A stretch of DNA of 64,000 bases from Heterohyrax brucei. Lineage: Eukaryota > Chordata > Mammalia > Hyracoidea > Procaviidae. This document shows, piece after piece, positions 54,721 through 64,000 of this stretch; within the stretch, counting starts at the first letter, position 1; each line of letters starts with the position of its first letter. A model generated the notes under the pieces. That model did no database searches and was not told the origin of the DNA. It saw only the letters and a program-made list of their open reading frames with translations. The translations under genes were made by a program, and so were the position numbers. Location of the stretch: contig CM053146.1 in the NCBI GenBank assembly GCA_028571685.1, positions 25,331,431-25,395,430 on the forward strand. Direction: 5' to 3'.

Positions 54721-54925
54721 CTATATGGGAATCAAATAGACAACAGCAACTCAAAAGATTAGACAGGAAGCTTAGGGGGCAGTGGGTTTATGTTAATAAG
54801 CACAAACAACTCAGTGAAAGAGGTGAAGAATGGTCACACCACTTCAAGAATGTAATCAATGTAACTGCATCATACATGTAGAAACTACTGAATCGGTGTA
54901 TGTTTGCTGTGTGTATTCTCAATAA
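54721..54925 (+). mobile_element. Unclassified retroposon 3' end
   Basis: 'acagcaactcaaaagattag' to 'tgtgtgtattctcaataaca'. Style suggests an afrotherian retroelement 3' end; family not named, no coding content. Confidence 0.35.
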
Positions 54926-55024
54926 CAAATTTTTTTTTTTTTATTTTTTAAAAAAACAGCTTTCTAGCAGAGACTACCTTACCCATTTCCCTCAGAGTTG
55001 GCTCAGCCTGACCTGATCTCTACA

Positions 55025-55258
55025 GTGTAGTGGTTACAACAAACTCTGGTGCTAACTCTGTGAGTTTAAATTCTAGCTTCTCTGTGCACTGAATATGTGA
55101 ATTTTCATTTTACTACATATGTGACATTTTTTGCCACTCAGAAAATTACTCGACCTTTCTATGACTTGGTTTTTCTCTAATGTGGAAATAATAATAGTAC
55201 TTAGGAGTCTGTTATTGTTAATATATGAAAAATGCTTAGAACAGTGCCTGGTACACAT
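55025..55258 (+). mobile_element. MIR SINE, sense
   Basis: Ancient core-SINE pattern: 'gtgtagtggttacaacaaac', 'tgtgagtttaaattctagct', 'aataataatagtacttagga' and 'cttagaacagtgcctggtac'. Confidence 0.75.
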
Positions 55259-55261
55259 TAA

Positions 55262-55830
55262 TTTTGTGTTTTGTTGCTAAGTACTGTCAAGCCACTTCCT
55301 GCTCATAGCAACTCTGTGTACAACATAACAACACACTGCTCAGTCCTGCGTCATCCTCATGATCACTGTTATGTTTGAGTCCTTTGTTACAGCACTCTGT
55401 CACTCCATCTCCTTGAAAGTCTTCCTCTTTCTCTCTTATCCTGTATTCTACCAGTCAAGATTTTGGCTGCATGTTCAAAGTATGTGAGACAAAATCTTGC
55501 CATTGTTCTTTCTAATGAGTATTCTGGCTGTGTTTCTTCCAAGACAGATTTGTTCTTTCTTCTGAAAGTCTGTGGTATATTCAGCATTCTTTTACAACAC
55601 TATAATTCAAAGGAATTCTTTGGTCTTATTTGTTGGGCTAATTTCCCTTGCATGACGCAACTGAAAACATCATGGCTTTGGTCAGGTGCACCTTAGTCCT
55701 TAAAGTGACATCTGTACTTTTCAACCCTCTGAAGAGTTCTTTTGCAACAGATTTGCCCAGTGCAATCTGTTGTTAGATTTCTTGACTGCTACTGCCATGG
55801 ACATTGATGGTGGATCCAAGTAAAATGAGT
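55262..55830 (-). mobile_element. RTE 3' portion, antisense
   Basis: 'actgtcaagccacttcctgc' (3' end) through 'tcatggctttggtcaggtgc' and 'actgctactgccatggacat' (RT C-terminal side). No catalytic region present. Confidence 0.75.
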
Positions 55831-56769
55831 AATGTTTAGCTATTATTATGATCCATTTCCATGTGTGTTCATTTTCTTGTACACTCATGGATTTCTCCTG
55901 TTTCCTACCTTCCCCAAAGCTTAAGTATGCAAATAGAAATACAGATAGTTCCTGACTTAAAAAAATGTGACCGCTAGACAACTCATGCTTTCCTTTTAAT
56001 ATTTTGTAAATTTCCCCTTACTTTGAGATGATTGAACCAAACTACTCTCAATAAATTCTTCATCACAATCACCTTCACTTGCTGCAGGTCCAGGTTTTAA
56101 GCCACTGAAAATGTTTTGAGTCTTTTCTTGCATTAAAGTAAGGCTAAATAAGAACTGTATGCACACAGTTCTGACTTACCTACAAATTCTTTTTAAAGAT
56201 AGGCTTAGAAGTGGATCTCATTTGTAACATAAGCACTGCCTGTAAACATAAATAGCATTTCTCAACATCAACATTAGCTCACAGTTAGAGAGCACAGATG
56301 GAAGTCATTACTGTATCTTTTATGTTACAGCCTCTTCAAACAGAAAAATACTTGCTTGAAAACCAAGATTAAAATTCATTTTCTCATATATGGGTTGAGG
56401 TTCTCAAAATCACACTAATATTTATGTAATAGATTCTTGTTCTAAAGTTTTTTACTTTACTAACATACAAACCATGACTGAAAACTTTTAGTATGTTGTA
56501 TTTATAAAATTCACCTCTATAAAATTTTCTATTTTGGTGATAAAATTTTTTTAAATTTTTATGTATGTATGTTACGAGTCTCTTACTAGTTATACCATCA
56601 TGTCTACATCAATCTACCCAATTAGCACATGTGAGCCTTTATTTCTGTTCCAAAACAGTGTTGATTATAATAAAATTATAAGCCAAGGTCACTGATTCTA
56701 ATGTATGCACTTACTGATCAGTTCTAGGATTATCCTGACTATGTGTTAGGTTCCTTGGCTAAAATACTT
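55831..56769. other. No recognisable feature
   Basis: AT-rich, no supportable element or frame. Confidence 0.4.
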
Positions 56770-57063
56770 AAAGTGCCATTGGAGAGGTGGAGGACTTTGG
56801 GCTTGAATATAGTATTCACATTTTGACTATATTAACTCTTACAGTCTATGGACATGAAATGTCTCTCCATCTCTCTAGACTTCTTTAGTCTCTTTCAGTA
56901 GTGTTTCATAATTTTAATTGGCTAAATCTTCCTAGGCAATTTTATTCTTATGTATTTTGTTCTCTTAGATGCTGTCGTAAATAAAGTTTTTTTCTTTAAT
57001 CTGCTTTTCAGGTTTCTCATTTCCGGTGTATTGAAATCCTACTAATTTTTGTGTGTAGATCTT
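56770..57063 (-). mobile_element. Old L1 RT region, antisense (part 1)
   Basis: 56860-57058 ('ctcttagatgctgtcgtaaa', 'cttttcaggtttctcatttc') is antisense L1 downstream of the RT box. It continues at 58574 on the other side of an RTE insertion. Confidence 0.65.
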
Positions 57064-58573
57064 GCTGTTGTTGTTTGGTGCTGTGGAGTCAGCTCTGACT
57101 CATGGCGACCTTATACACAACAGAACAAAACACTACCCAGTCTTGCGCCATGTCCACAGTTGTTGCAGCCACCGTGCCAGTCCACCTTGTTGAGGGCCTT
57201 TCTCTTTTTCACTGACCCTCCGCTCTACCAAACACAATCTCATTCTCCAGGGACTGACTGCATATGCATATGATGCAATTGAAAATACCATGGCTTGGGT
57301 CAGATGCACTTTAATCTTCAAGGTGACTTCTTTACTCTTCAACACTTTAAAGAGATCCTTTGCAGCAGATTTCCTCAATGTAATGCATCTTTTGATTTCT
57401 TGAATGCTGCTTCCATGGCTGTAGATTACGGACACAAGTCAAATGAAATCCTTAACTGCATCAATCCTTTCTCTATTTATGACAATGTTGCTTACTGGTC
57501 CAGTTGTGAGGATTTTTGTTTTCTTGATGTTGAAGGGCAATCCATACTGAAGACTGTGGTCCTTGATCTTCATCAGTAAGTGTTTCAAGTCTTCTTCGCT
57601 TCCAGCAAGTAAGATGGTGTTGTCTGTGTAATACATGTTGCTAATCAGTCATCCTCCAATCTTGATGCCTCATTCTTCTTTGTAGAATCCAGCTTCGCAG
57701 ATTATTTGTTCAGCATACAGATTGAAAAGATACAGTGAAAGGATACAACCCTGACACACGCCTTTTTCTAAAGGGACACTAAACCATGCAGTGTCCCCTT
57801 GTTCTGTTTGCACGACTGCCTTGTGATCCATTTACAGATTCTTAAAGAGCACAACTGAGTGTTCTGGAATTCCCATTTTCTGCAGTGTTAGCCATGATTT
57901 GTTATGACTCATAGAGCTGAATGCCTTTGCATAGTCAATGAAGCACAAGTAAACATCTTTCTGGTATTCTCTGCTTTCAACCAAGATCCATTTGACAGCA
58001 CCAATGATATCCCTGGTTTCATGTCCTCTTTTGAATCTAGCTTGAATTTCTGGCATTTCTTTATCAGTGTACTGTTGCAGTCACTTTTGGATGATCTTGT
58101 GCAAAATTTCACTTATATGTGATATTAATTGTCTCATTTGGTTGGATCACCTTTCTTTGGAATGAACATAAATATAAATCTGTTCCAGTCAATTGGCCAC
58201 ATAGCTGTCCTCCAAATTTCTTGGCATAGATGAGTGAGCACTTCCAGTGCTACATGTCCAATGTTGAAACATCTCAGTTGATATTCCATCAATTCCTGGA
58301 GCTTTGTTTTTGCCAGGGCCTTCAATGCAACTTCAGCTTCTTCCTTGTGTACCATCGGTTTCTGATCATGTGCTACCTTTTCAAATGACTGAACATTGAC
58401 CAGCTCTTTATGGTGTAATGACTATGTGTATTCCTTCCATCTTCTTTTGGTGCTCTCTGAGTCGTTAATATGCTCCCTGTAAATCCTTCACTTTTGTAAG
58501 TTTAGGCTTGAATTTTTTCTTCAATTCTTTCAGCTGGAGAAATGTATGATGGAAGGGAAGAACATGTGCTGCC
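57064..58573 (-). mobile_element. 5'-truncated RTE LINE with 10-bp target duplication, antisense
   Basis: tgtagatctt flanks it at 57054-57063 and 58574-58583. The 3' end with an (AAC)n-type tail is at the left. The minus strand reads IPKKGDPTK (about 58140), IDYAKAFSS (about 57925) and, at 57439-57636, YYTDNTILLAGSEEDLKHLL, in which the RT catalytic YADD-type box has become YTDN. A deletion is visible near 57250. Inactive. Confidence 0.85.
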
Positions 58574-60030
58574 TGTAGATCTTACAACCATCAATTTACT
58601 AAATTTCTCTGACTTTTAGAATTTTTGTAGAATATTCTTCGGGATCTTCTACATAAAAGATTATGTCCTAGGGTCGCCATAAGTCGGATCCGACTCGACG
58701 GCACTTGGCTGGCATCTGAAAACGGAGACAATGTTATCTCTTCCTTTTCAGTTTAGATGCCTTTTCTTTCTTTTTTTTTTTTTTTTGTCTATTGTTCTGA
58801 CTAGGGTTTCCAATACAATATTGAGGGTGGTGAGAGTGCATACCCTTGTCTTGTTCCTGTTTTCAAGAACAATGTTCTCAAGCTTTCCCACTGAATATGA
58901 TGTTGGGCACTTGTTTTTCACAAATGCCCTTAATTATGTTGAGGAAATTGCCTTTTCTCTGTATCTTATGTAATTTTGTTAGCTGGATTTTATCGAATGC
59001 CTTTTTTGCATCAGTTGAGATGATCATATAGTTCTCTTTCTTTATTCTACTAATGTGACATATCACACTGACTTTCTGATATTAAGTTAATTTTGCATGC
59101 CTGAAATAAATCCCACTTGATCATGATATAGAATTCTTTTAAAGTGCTGTTGGACTTGGTTTGCTGGAATTTTGTCATCTATATTTGTAAAACATATTAA
59201 TCTGTCTGTGGTTTGCTTGTGATATCTTTGTCTGACTTTGGTTCCAGGGTAATGATGGCTTCCTATAACGAGTTAGGGAGGGTTCTTTCTTCGTCTTATT
59301 TTGGAAGAACTTGAATAGAAATTGAGTCACTTATTCTCTAAACTGATACAATTCCCTTTTGCAAAAGTCTTCACACAGAATTTTCTTTATTGGGAGAATT
59401 TTATTACTGACTCAGTTTCTTCTCTTGTTAGGGGTCTTTGAGGTTTTCTGCTTCTTTGAATCATTTTTGGTAGGATATGTGTGTCTAGGAATTTGTCCAT
59501 CTTATCAAAGATGGCAATTTTAGGGGGTACAGTTGTTCATAGCAGTGTGTTAGATATTTTTACTTTATTTAGGTCAGTTGTAATGTCTCTGCTTTTGTTT
59601 CTTATTTTGATTATTTGTGTCTTCTCTCTTCATTTCTTTGTTAGCCTAGCAGATAGTTTGTCAGGTTCATGGATCTTTTCACAGAACCAATTTCTGGATT
59701 TTTACTCACTGTACTGTTTTTTTCTGTGCTCTGTTTCATTATTTCTAGTCTTTATTCTTGCATTTCTTCTAGATTTAAGTTCGGTTTTCTCTTTCTTTTC
59801 TAGTTCCACAAGTAGTAGATTATTTACCTGAGACCTTTTTTATTTTCTTAATGTAGGTACTTATTGCTATAAATTTCTCTCTAAAGGCTGCTTTCACTGC
59901 ATCTCATAGGTTTGGGTATAATTTGCATTAACTAATTTTTGTCTCCGGGCTTTTTTTTTTTTTTAATTTTGATGTCAATATTGATTTCTTTCTTTATTCC
60001 ATGGTTGTTTAGTAGTGTGCTGACTAATAA
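58574..60030 (-). mobile_element. Old L1 RT to endonuclease region, antisense (part 2)
   Basis: The minus strand at 58878-59066 reads YMIISTDAKKAFDKIQ and GNFLNIIKGICEKQ, hallmark L1 RT. The element runs N-terminally to about 60030 and breaks within the endonuclease-RT linker. It carries a tail unit at 58669. Confidence 0.75.
58669..58713 (+). repeat. Short SINE/RTE tail unit (45 bp)
   Basis: TAGGGTCGCCATAAGTCGGA, the core CGGATCCG and CGACGGCACTTGGCTGGC. L1 sequence reads straight across (gattatgtc / atctgaaaac), so the pre-insertion site is clear and the duplication is at most a base or two. Confidence 0.85.
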
Positions 60031-60124
60031 ACTGAAGGTTTGAGAATCAACTGTATTCAATAAATGGGCGATTCAACTACTGACAATAGTTAGCATAATA
60101 AATATATTTAACTTATTTGGAAGC

Positions 60125-60310
60125 TCTGGGATGGTGCATATGGTTAAGCACTCCACTACTAGCTGTCTGAAGCCACTCCGAGTTGCCTGGTTATGTATTT
60201 CCAAAAGGTCATAGCCTGAAAACTCTATGGAATATTTCTACTCTGCAAACTAGGAGTCAACATGAGTTAAAATAAACACAACAGCAATTAACAATGACAA
60301 GACACAACTT
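60125..60310 (+). mobile_element. Longer-class SINE, sense, diverged
   Basis: 'ctgggatggtgcatatggtt' head, 'ccaaaaggtcatagcctgaa' middle, 'gagttaaaataaacacaaca' end. Confidence 0.7.
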
Positions 60311-60758
60311 TTTATATTCTAGCAGAACTTCGACTTTTAGTTATCCATCCAGGTAATTGTCTCAGCTTGTCACTTCCTTTGACTTTCATAGATAACAGTT
60401 TGGCATCCAAGTTTTATTTTAGAAACATAAATGCTTCATCTAATCATGAATATCTGAGTGTATAAACTACTAAGATGTTGTCTATACTCCTAAACTTGAA
60501 TCTTTAGTGACATATTCATTGTTTAGGTAGGATTATACTAAATTTTGATCCATTTTCCACCTTCTTTAATAGATTTACACCTCGGGAGACTTAGTTGAAA
60601 AGCAGAGTAAATGGAAGGGTGTAGTCAAAGGTTTGAAATATAAAGTTGAAGCTGAGCAATGGATTGAAATGTTTTAAATGGCATGGAGTAGTGTAAAGCT
60701 TTGGTGGATATTATTAACAGGTTATCAACTGTAAAAACTGAAAGTATTTTAATTAGCT
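60311..60758. other. No recognisable feature
   Basis: AT-rich, nothing supportable. Confidence 0.4.
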
Positions 60759-60801
60759 CCAAGCCAAGTGCCGTCGAGTTGGATCCAACTCATGGCGACC
60801 C
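60759..60801 (-). repeat. Short SINE/RTE tail unit with 5-bp duplication
   Basis: Minus strand: GGGTCGCCATGAGTTGGATC, palindrome variant GAGTTGGATCCAACTC, then CACTTGGCTTGG. tagct occurs at 60754-60758 and 60802-60806. Confidence 0.8.
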
Positions 60802-62095
60802 TAGCTAGGGCTTACATATATATTTTAGAGGGACTGTTTCAATGCAATAAGCATCATTCAAAAAACGTTTTTTTGTTTTTCTTGGTCACCTTAGGATCAA
60901 TAAATTTCAGTGTTTGTTGTTGTTGTTTTTGCGATCCAAGAGTTCTATCAAGTTAAATTCCGTATTGTGCATGGATTTGAGTCTTCAGGAGGAAGCGGAG
61001 GATACAAAAATGATGTATTTTGACTCATACTACAAGGTGAAAGTACTCTGTCATTCTAATTTTAAAAATTCACAATAATTTTGGAGAACATATGTAAGTT
61101 TGTTCTTAAATATTTTTTTAACAGATATAGTCTATCCTTGTAGTACTTTGTTCATCATGCTCTTCAAACTGGTCTCATTTTCTAATCCTTATTATTCTGA
61201 GGATGTTAATTTCAACAAAGTATTTAAAATCTACAAGGCCTCTATTTAAAATATAATTGTTATTTACATTTTGATTAACAAGACCATTACAAGGAAGGTA
61301 CATTTATTTGTTGTTGTTCAGATTTACTTTTCATCCTGTCATATTAACTGAAGTGTTATTTTTGAAATACTCAATATTTAAACATTAAAAAGTAGAAACT
61401 TTGAAAGCAGCAGATGTGTATAGTCTTTAGTATTTCTGTCTTGTGCTGAGTGATTATTCTGTGCTAATGTAATTTAATCAGTTTGCAGCAATTCTAGAAT
61501 GTTGTAGTGCTGTATATGATTTTAAATGAAGCTGGATTTTTTTTGAAACTTGTCCTTATGTTAATTTTACATGTCATCGGAGAACCCACTGCTGTGAAAA
61601 TTAATGAATGAGCTAAACCAGTCTGTCTTTACTTTGCACTTGAGTGATTCTGCACTCAGAGAATATATGTGACAGACAAACTAAATTCAGATAACATAAA
61701 TGATACCTAAGAAATAGGAATTTATCTGCTATTTGGCTAGACAGGTAGGCTGACAGTTCTATTCTTTTTGTGTAGACAGTTATCCCAACTCTTCTTAAAG
61801 AAATGGAGAGAATACTTTTGTCATTGTTAGTTCTAAAGACAGTAGAACTTGAAGATGTTACTATATGCTTCTGTTCTACAACTTCTGTTCTATAAATACA
61901 ACAAACTGGTTGTATTTATTCCTATTTGTATGTGTTATGCATTACATTCAAAGAGATCTGTGAAACCCTAAGTTTTGAAATTTGACAGCCATGTTCTCTG
62001 ACAGGCAGTGCCAAAAGAAGAGGGGTGGACTTTCTCTTGCCTAGGTTTGGCTCTTGGCCCCATACTGTTCATTCACAGATTAAAAAACTGCTTTA
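60802..62095. other. No recognisable feature
   Basis: AT-rich sequence; the start is the second tagct. No frame or element seen. Confidence 0.4.
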
Positions 62096-63475
62096 GGCTG
62101 GGCTAAGATGGTAGAGTGGCCAGACACTTCCTGTGATCCTTCTAATAACCAAGAAACAAAAAAAAATATTAATCGGTTATGTATGATGTTCCAGGAGACC
62201 TGTACATAAAACGAAATCCGAGAAATCAGACTGAGTGATAGAGAAGGGAGAGTAGGTCCAGAAGTACAAAGAACTGGCAAGACCTTAACCTGAAGAAATA
62301 GGCATTCCATAGGCAGATTGGCAGGGAGCATGGTTAGAGGAGTAGTGACATTTGGAAAGCATCCTCTGCAGTGGGAAAGACCAAGCAATGGACAGCCCAC
62401 TCATACCTCCAAAATCAGTGAAAAAATAGCATTCAGTCATCAAAAGCTAAGCAGCTAAGCAGCTAACCAATGGCACACAGATCTAAAATTTTCCTTCCAG
62501 TAACTCTGTACCTTTTCCTAGTGCTTTGCCCTCCTTTTTCTGCAGAGCAACAGTTCCATGGATTGACACATCCCCTGGGTAGGAAGGAGGACCCCTTACA
62601 TGAACCCTGAACCATTCTCCCACAGTTAGAGAGGGAATAACTTAAGAAACAGAGGAAAAAATAACAATCAACTGCCAGCTCCAGCTCCCCTGATCCAGGA
62701 ACTCAAGGCATAAAGAGTTCCTTTGCCTAGATACAGGAATACACAGTCCATGGACCCTGAACATCTCTCACTTCTACATGAAGCACCAAGAACACAGAGT
62801 TCAGATGCAAAATATATCCATTAATGCCTCTTAAGGAACAGGAACAAGTTTTCTTCTCAGACATTCACAGAAGGCTGAAAGTCTTCTTCTTTCCTCAGTG
62901 TGTGGCCTACACCAGTAACCTCTGTCCATCAAGGAGTGTAAAGGAGGGCCTGCATACATGATTCGTAACCAACTACCTGGACACATGAGCTGAATGCATA
63001 CAAGACAAGTTAATAGATTCCTAGGGCCACATGTCTAATTACAGCCCCAGCCATCTGGTGACAGGATGCTGGATCTTCAAAGGTGCCAATAACTAAACAA
63101 CCTCATACAACCAGCCTACTTGGACTAAATCAGCTGAAATTAGTCTGACTAATCAGACTACTCAGCTGAAATCACACACTTAAGAAGGCAATAGGATGAC
63201 ATATACAAAGTCTTGAAGAAAAAAGTTTCCAGCTAAGAATTGTATATCTAGCAAAACTGTCTCATAAATAGCATGGTGAAATTAGGACATTTCCAGATAA
63301 ATAGAACTTTAGAGAATTTTTAAAAAAAACATCACACTAAATTATAAGAATTATTAAAGGGAGTCCTTGGGCTAGAAAATCAATTTAACATTAAATAACA
63401 ACTCAGGACTAGATAATAGGACAGAGCAACTAGATATCAACCAAGATACAAATATTACAGAAACGAATCCAACAT
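62096..63475 (+). mobile_element. L1 5' UTR and ORF1 end, sense, ORF1 N-terminus missing
   Basis: Starts 'gctgggctaagatggtagag', a typical L1 5' terminus. About 1 kb of 5' UTR follows. At 63185-63385 it reads the ORF1 C-terminal domain ('gacatatacaaagtcttgaa', 'ttgtatatctagcaaaactg'). The coiled coil and most of the RRM are absent, implying an internal deletion near 63150. ORF2 does not follow. Confidence 0.6.
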
Positions 63476-63476
63476 T

Positions 63477-64000
63477 TGAGGTCTCTGACAAATAAGTTCA
63501 TGAGATTGTCACCATGTGCTTACATTGGCAGCACTGTACAAACAGCTCAGTGAGGTTTCCTAACCTTGGTGTACCAGTGTCTCACATCTGTGTGGCAGTG
63601 TCTTGCTTAATGGCATCATTATTGTTGAATGTTTTTGTGCTGTCATGGTAATGTTGAAGCTTGAATTAGAGCAATGAACAAACATTAAATTTCATGTTAA
63701 ACCTGGCAAGAGTAGAAGTGGAATCAGAGACACGTTAATCCAATTTTATGGGGATAATGTCATGAAGAAAATGATAGTGCACAAATGGAGTAAATGATTT
63801 TTCTGAGGGGAAAGAAAGTATCATTGATGAAGAGAGGTCAAGGTGGCTAATAATGAACAGAGCTGACAAAAACATTGCAAAATTTTGTCAAATTGTGTGT
63901 CAAGATCATTGGCTGACTGTCAGAAGCAAAGCAGACCAAGTACACATCAGTAGAGTAACAGTTAGAAAAATCTTAACAGAAAATCTTGGCGTAGGAACGG
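63477..64000 (+). mobile_element. Mariner DNA transposon, 5' part, runs off window
   Basis: Terminal repeat tgaggtctctgacaaataag, then 5' sequence matching the mariner at 28735 in reverse ('ttggcagcactgtacaaaca'). The start of the transposase (HTH region, 63650-64000) is readable in pieces with stops, e.g. FHVKPGKSRSGIRDTLIQFY. The TA target is decayed. Confidence 0.8.

Noticed and set aside
1-64000. Host gene, exon, tRNA gene or rRNA gene
   Set aside because: tRNA-like segments are all SINE heads with diverged bodies; no splice-bounded coding exons or conserved protein domains outside mobile elements were seen. Short exons cannot be excluded by eye.
1-64000. CRISPR array, bacterial operon or other prokaryotic-type system
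   Set aside because: No regularly spaced repeats with unique spacers; the repeats are eukaryotic retroelements and DNA transposons.

Overview
The window is a stretch of mammalian intergenic DNA with no host protein-coding gene that I can support. The repeats point to an afrotherian mammal: tRNA-headed SINEs whose 3' end matches a BovB-like RTE LINE, that RTE itself, a lineage-type L1 with a long distinctive 3' UTR, plus generic mammalian L2, MIR, MaLR-like LTRs, ERV-L and mariner. Species cannot be fixed from the sequence alone.

Layout: 1-3731 is the 5' end of an antisense ERV-L-like provirus (LTR, gag-like, protease, RT start and integrase remnants). 3770-19720 is a three-layer nest of L1 elements, all on the minus strand: an old L1 (3770-5930 and 19120-19720), interrupted by L1-X (5936-9103 and 15136-19105), interrupted in its reverse transcriptase region by L1-Y (9104-15135), which is flanked by an imperfect ~16-18 bp target-site duplication. 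19730-28730 holds scattered SINEs, MaLR-like LTRs, a twin-primed L1, an L2 and long stretches I cannot assign. 28735-34432 holds a full-length dead mariner, an RTE interrupted by a retroposon, a twin-primed L1 and an LTR, and a palindromic mariner derivative. 34744-46480 is SINE-rich, with an unusually dense cluster at 38765-40185. 46490-50984 is mostly unresolved. 50985-60030 is antisense RTE and L1 sequence, and 62096-64000 is a sense L1 5' region followed by a mariner that runs off the window.

Most notable: (1) a family of very short retroposed tails, about 10 to 50 bp, ending in repeats of TTGGC and containing the 16-bp palindrome GAGTCGGATCCGACTC; two are only 10 and 14 bp long yet carry 10- and 14-bp target duplications; (2) a lysine-rich reading frame of about 84 codons between ORF1 and ORF2, present without gaps over its first 55 codons in both L1-X and L1-Y and abutting the ORF2 start; (3) a head-to-head mariner made of two copies of the same transposon end. 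All retroelement and transposon genes seen are broken. No CRISPR array, operon or bacterial-type system is present. Element boundaries were judged by eye and are approximate unless a duplication is stated.
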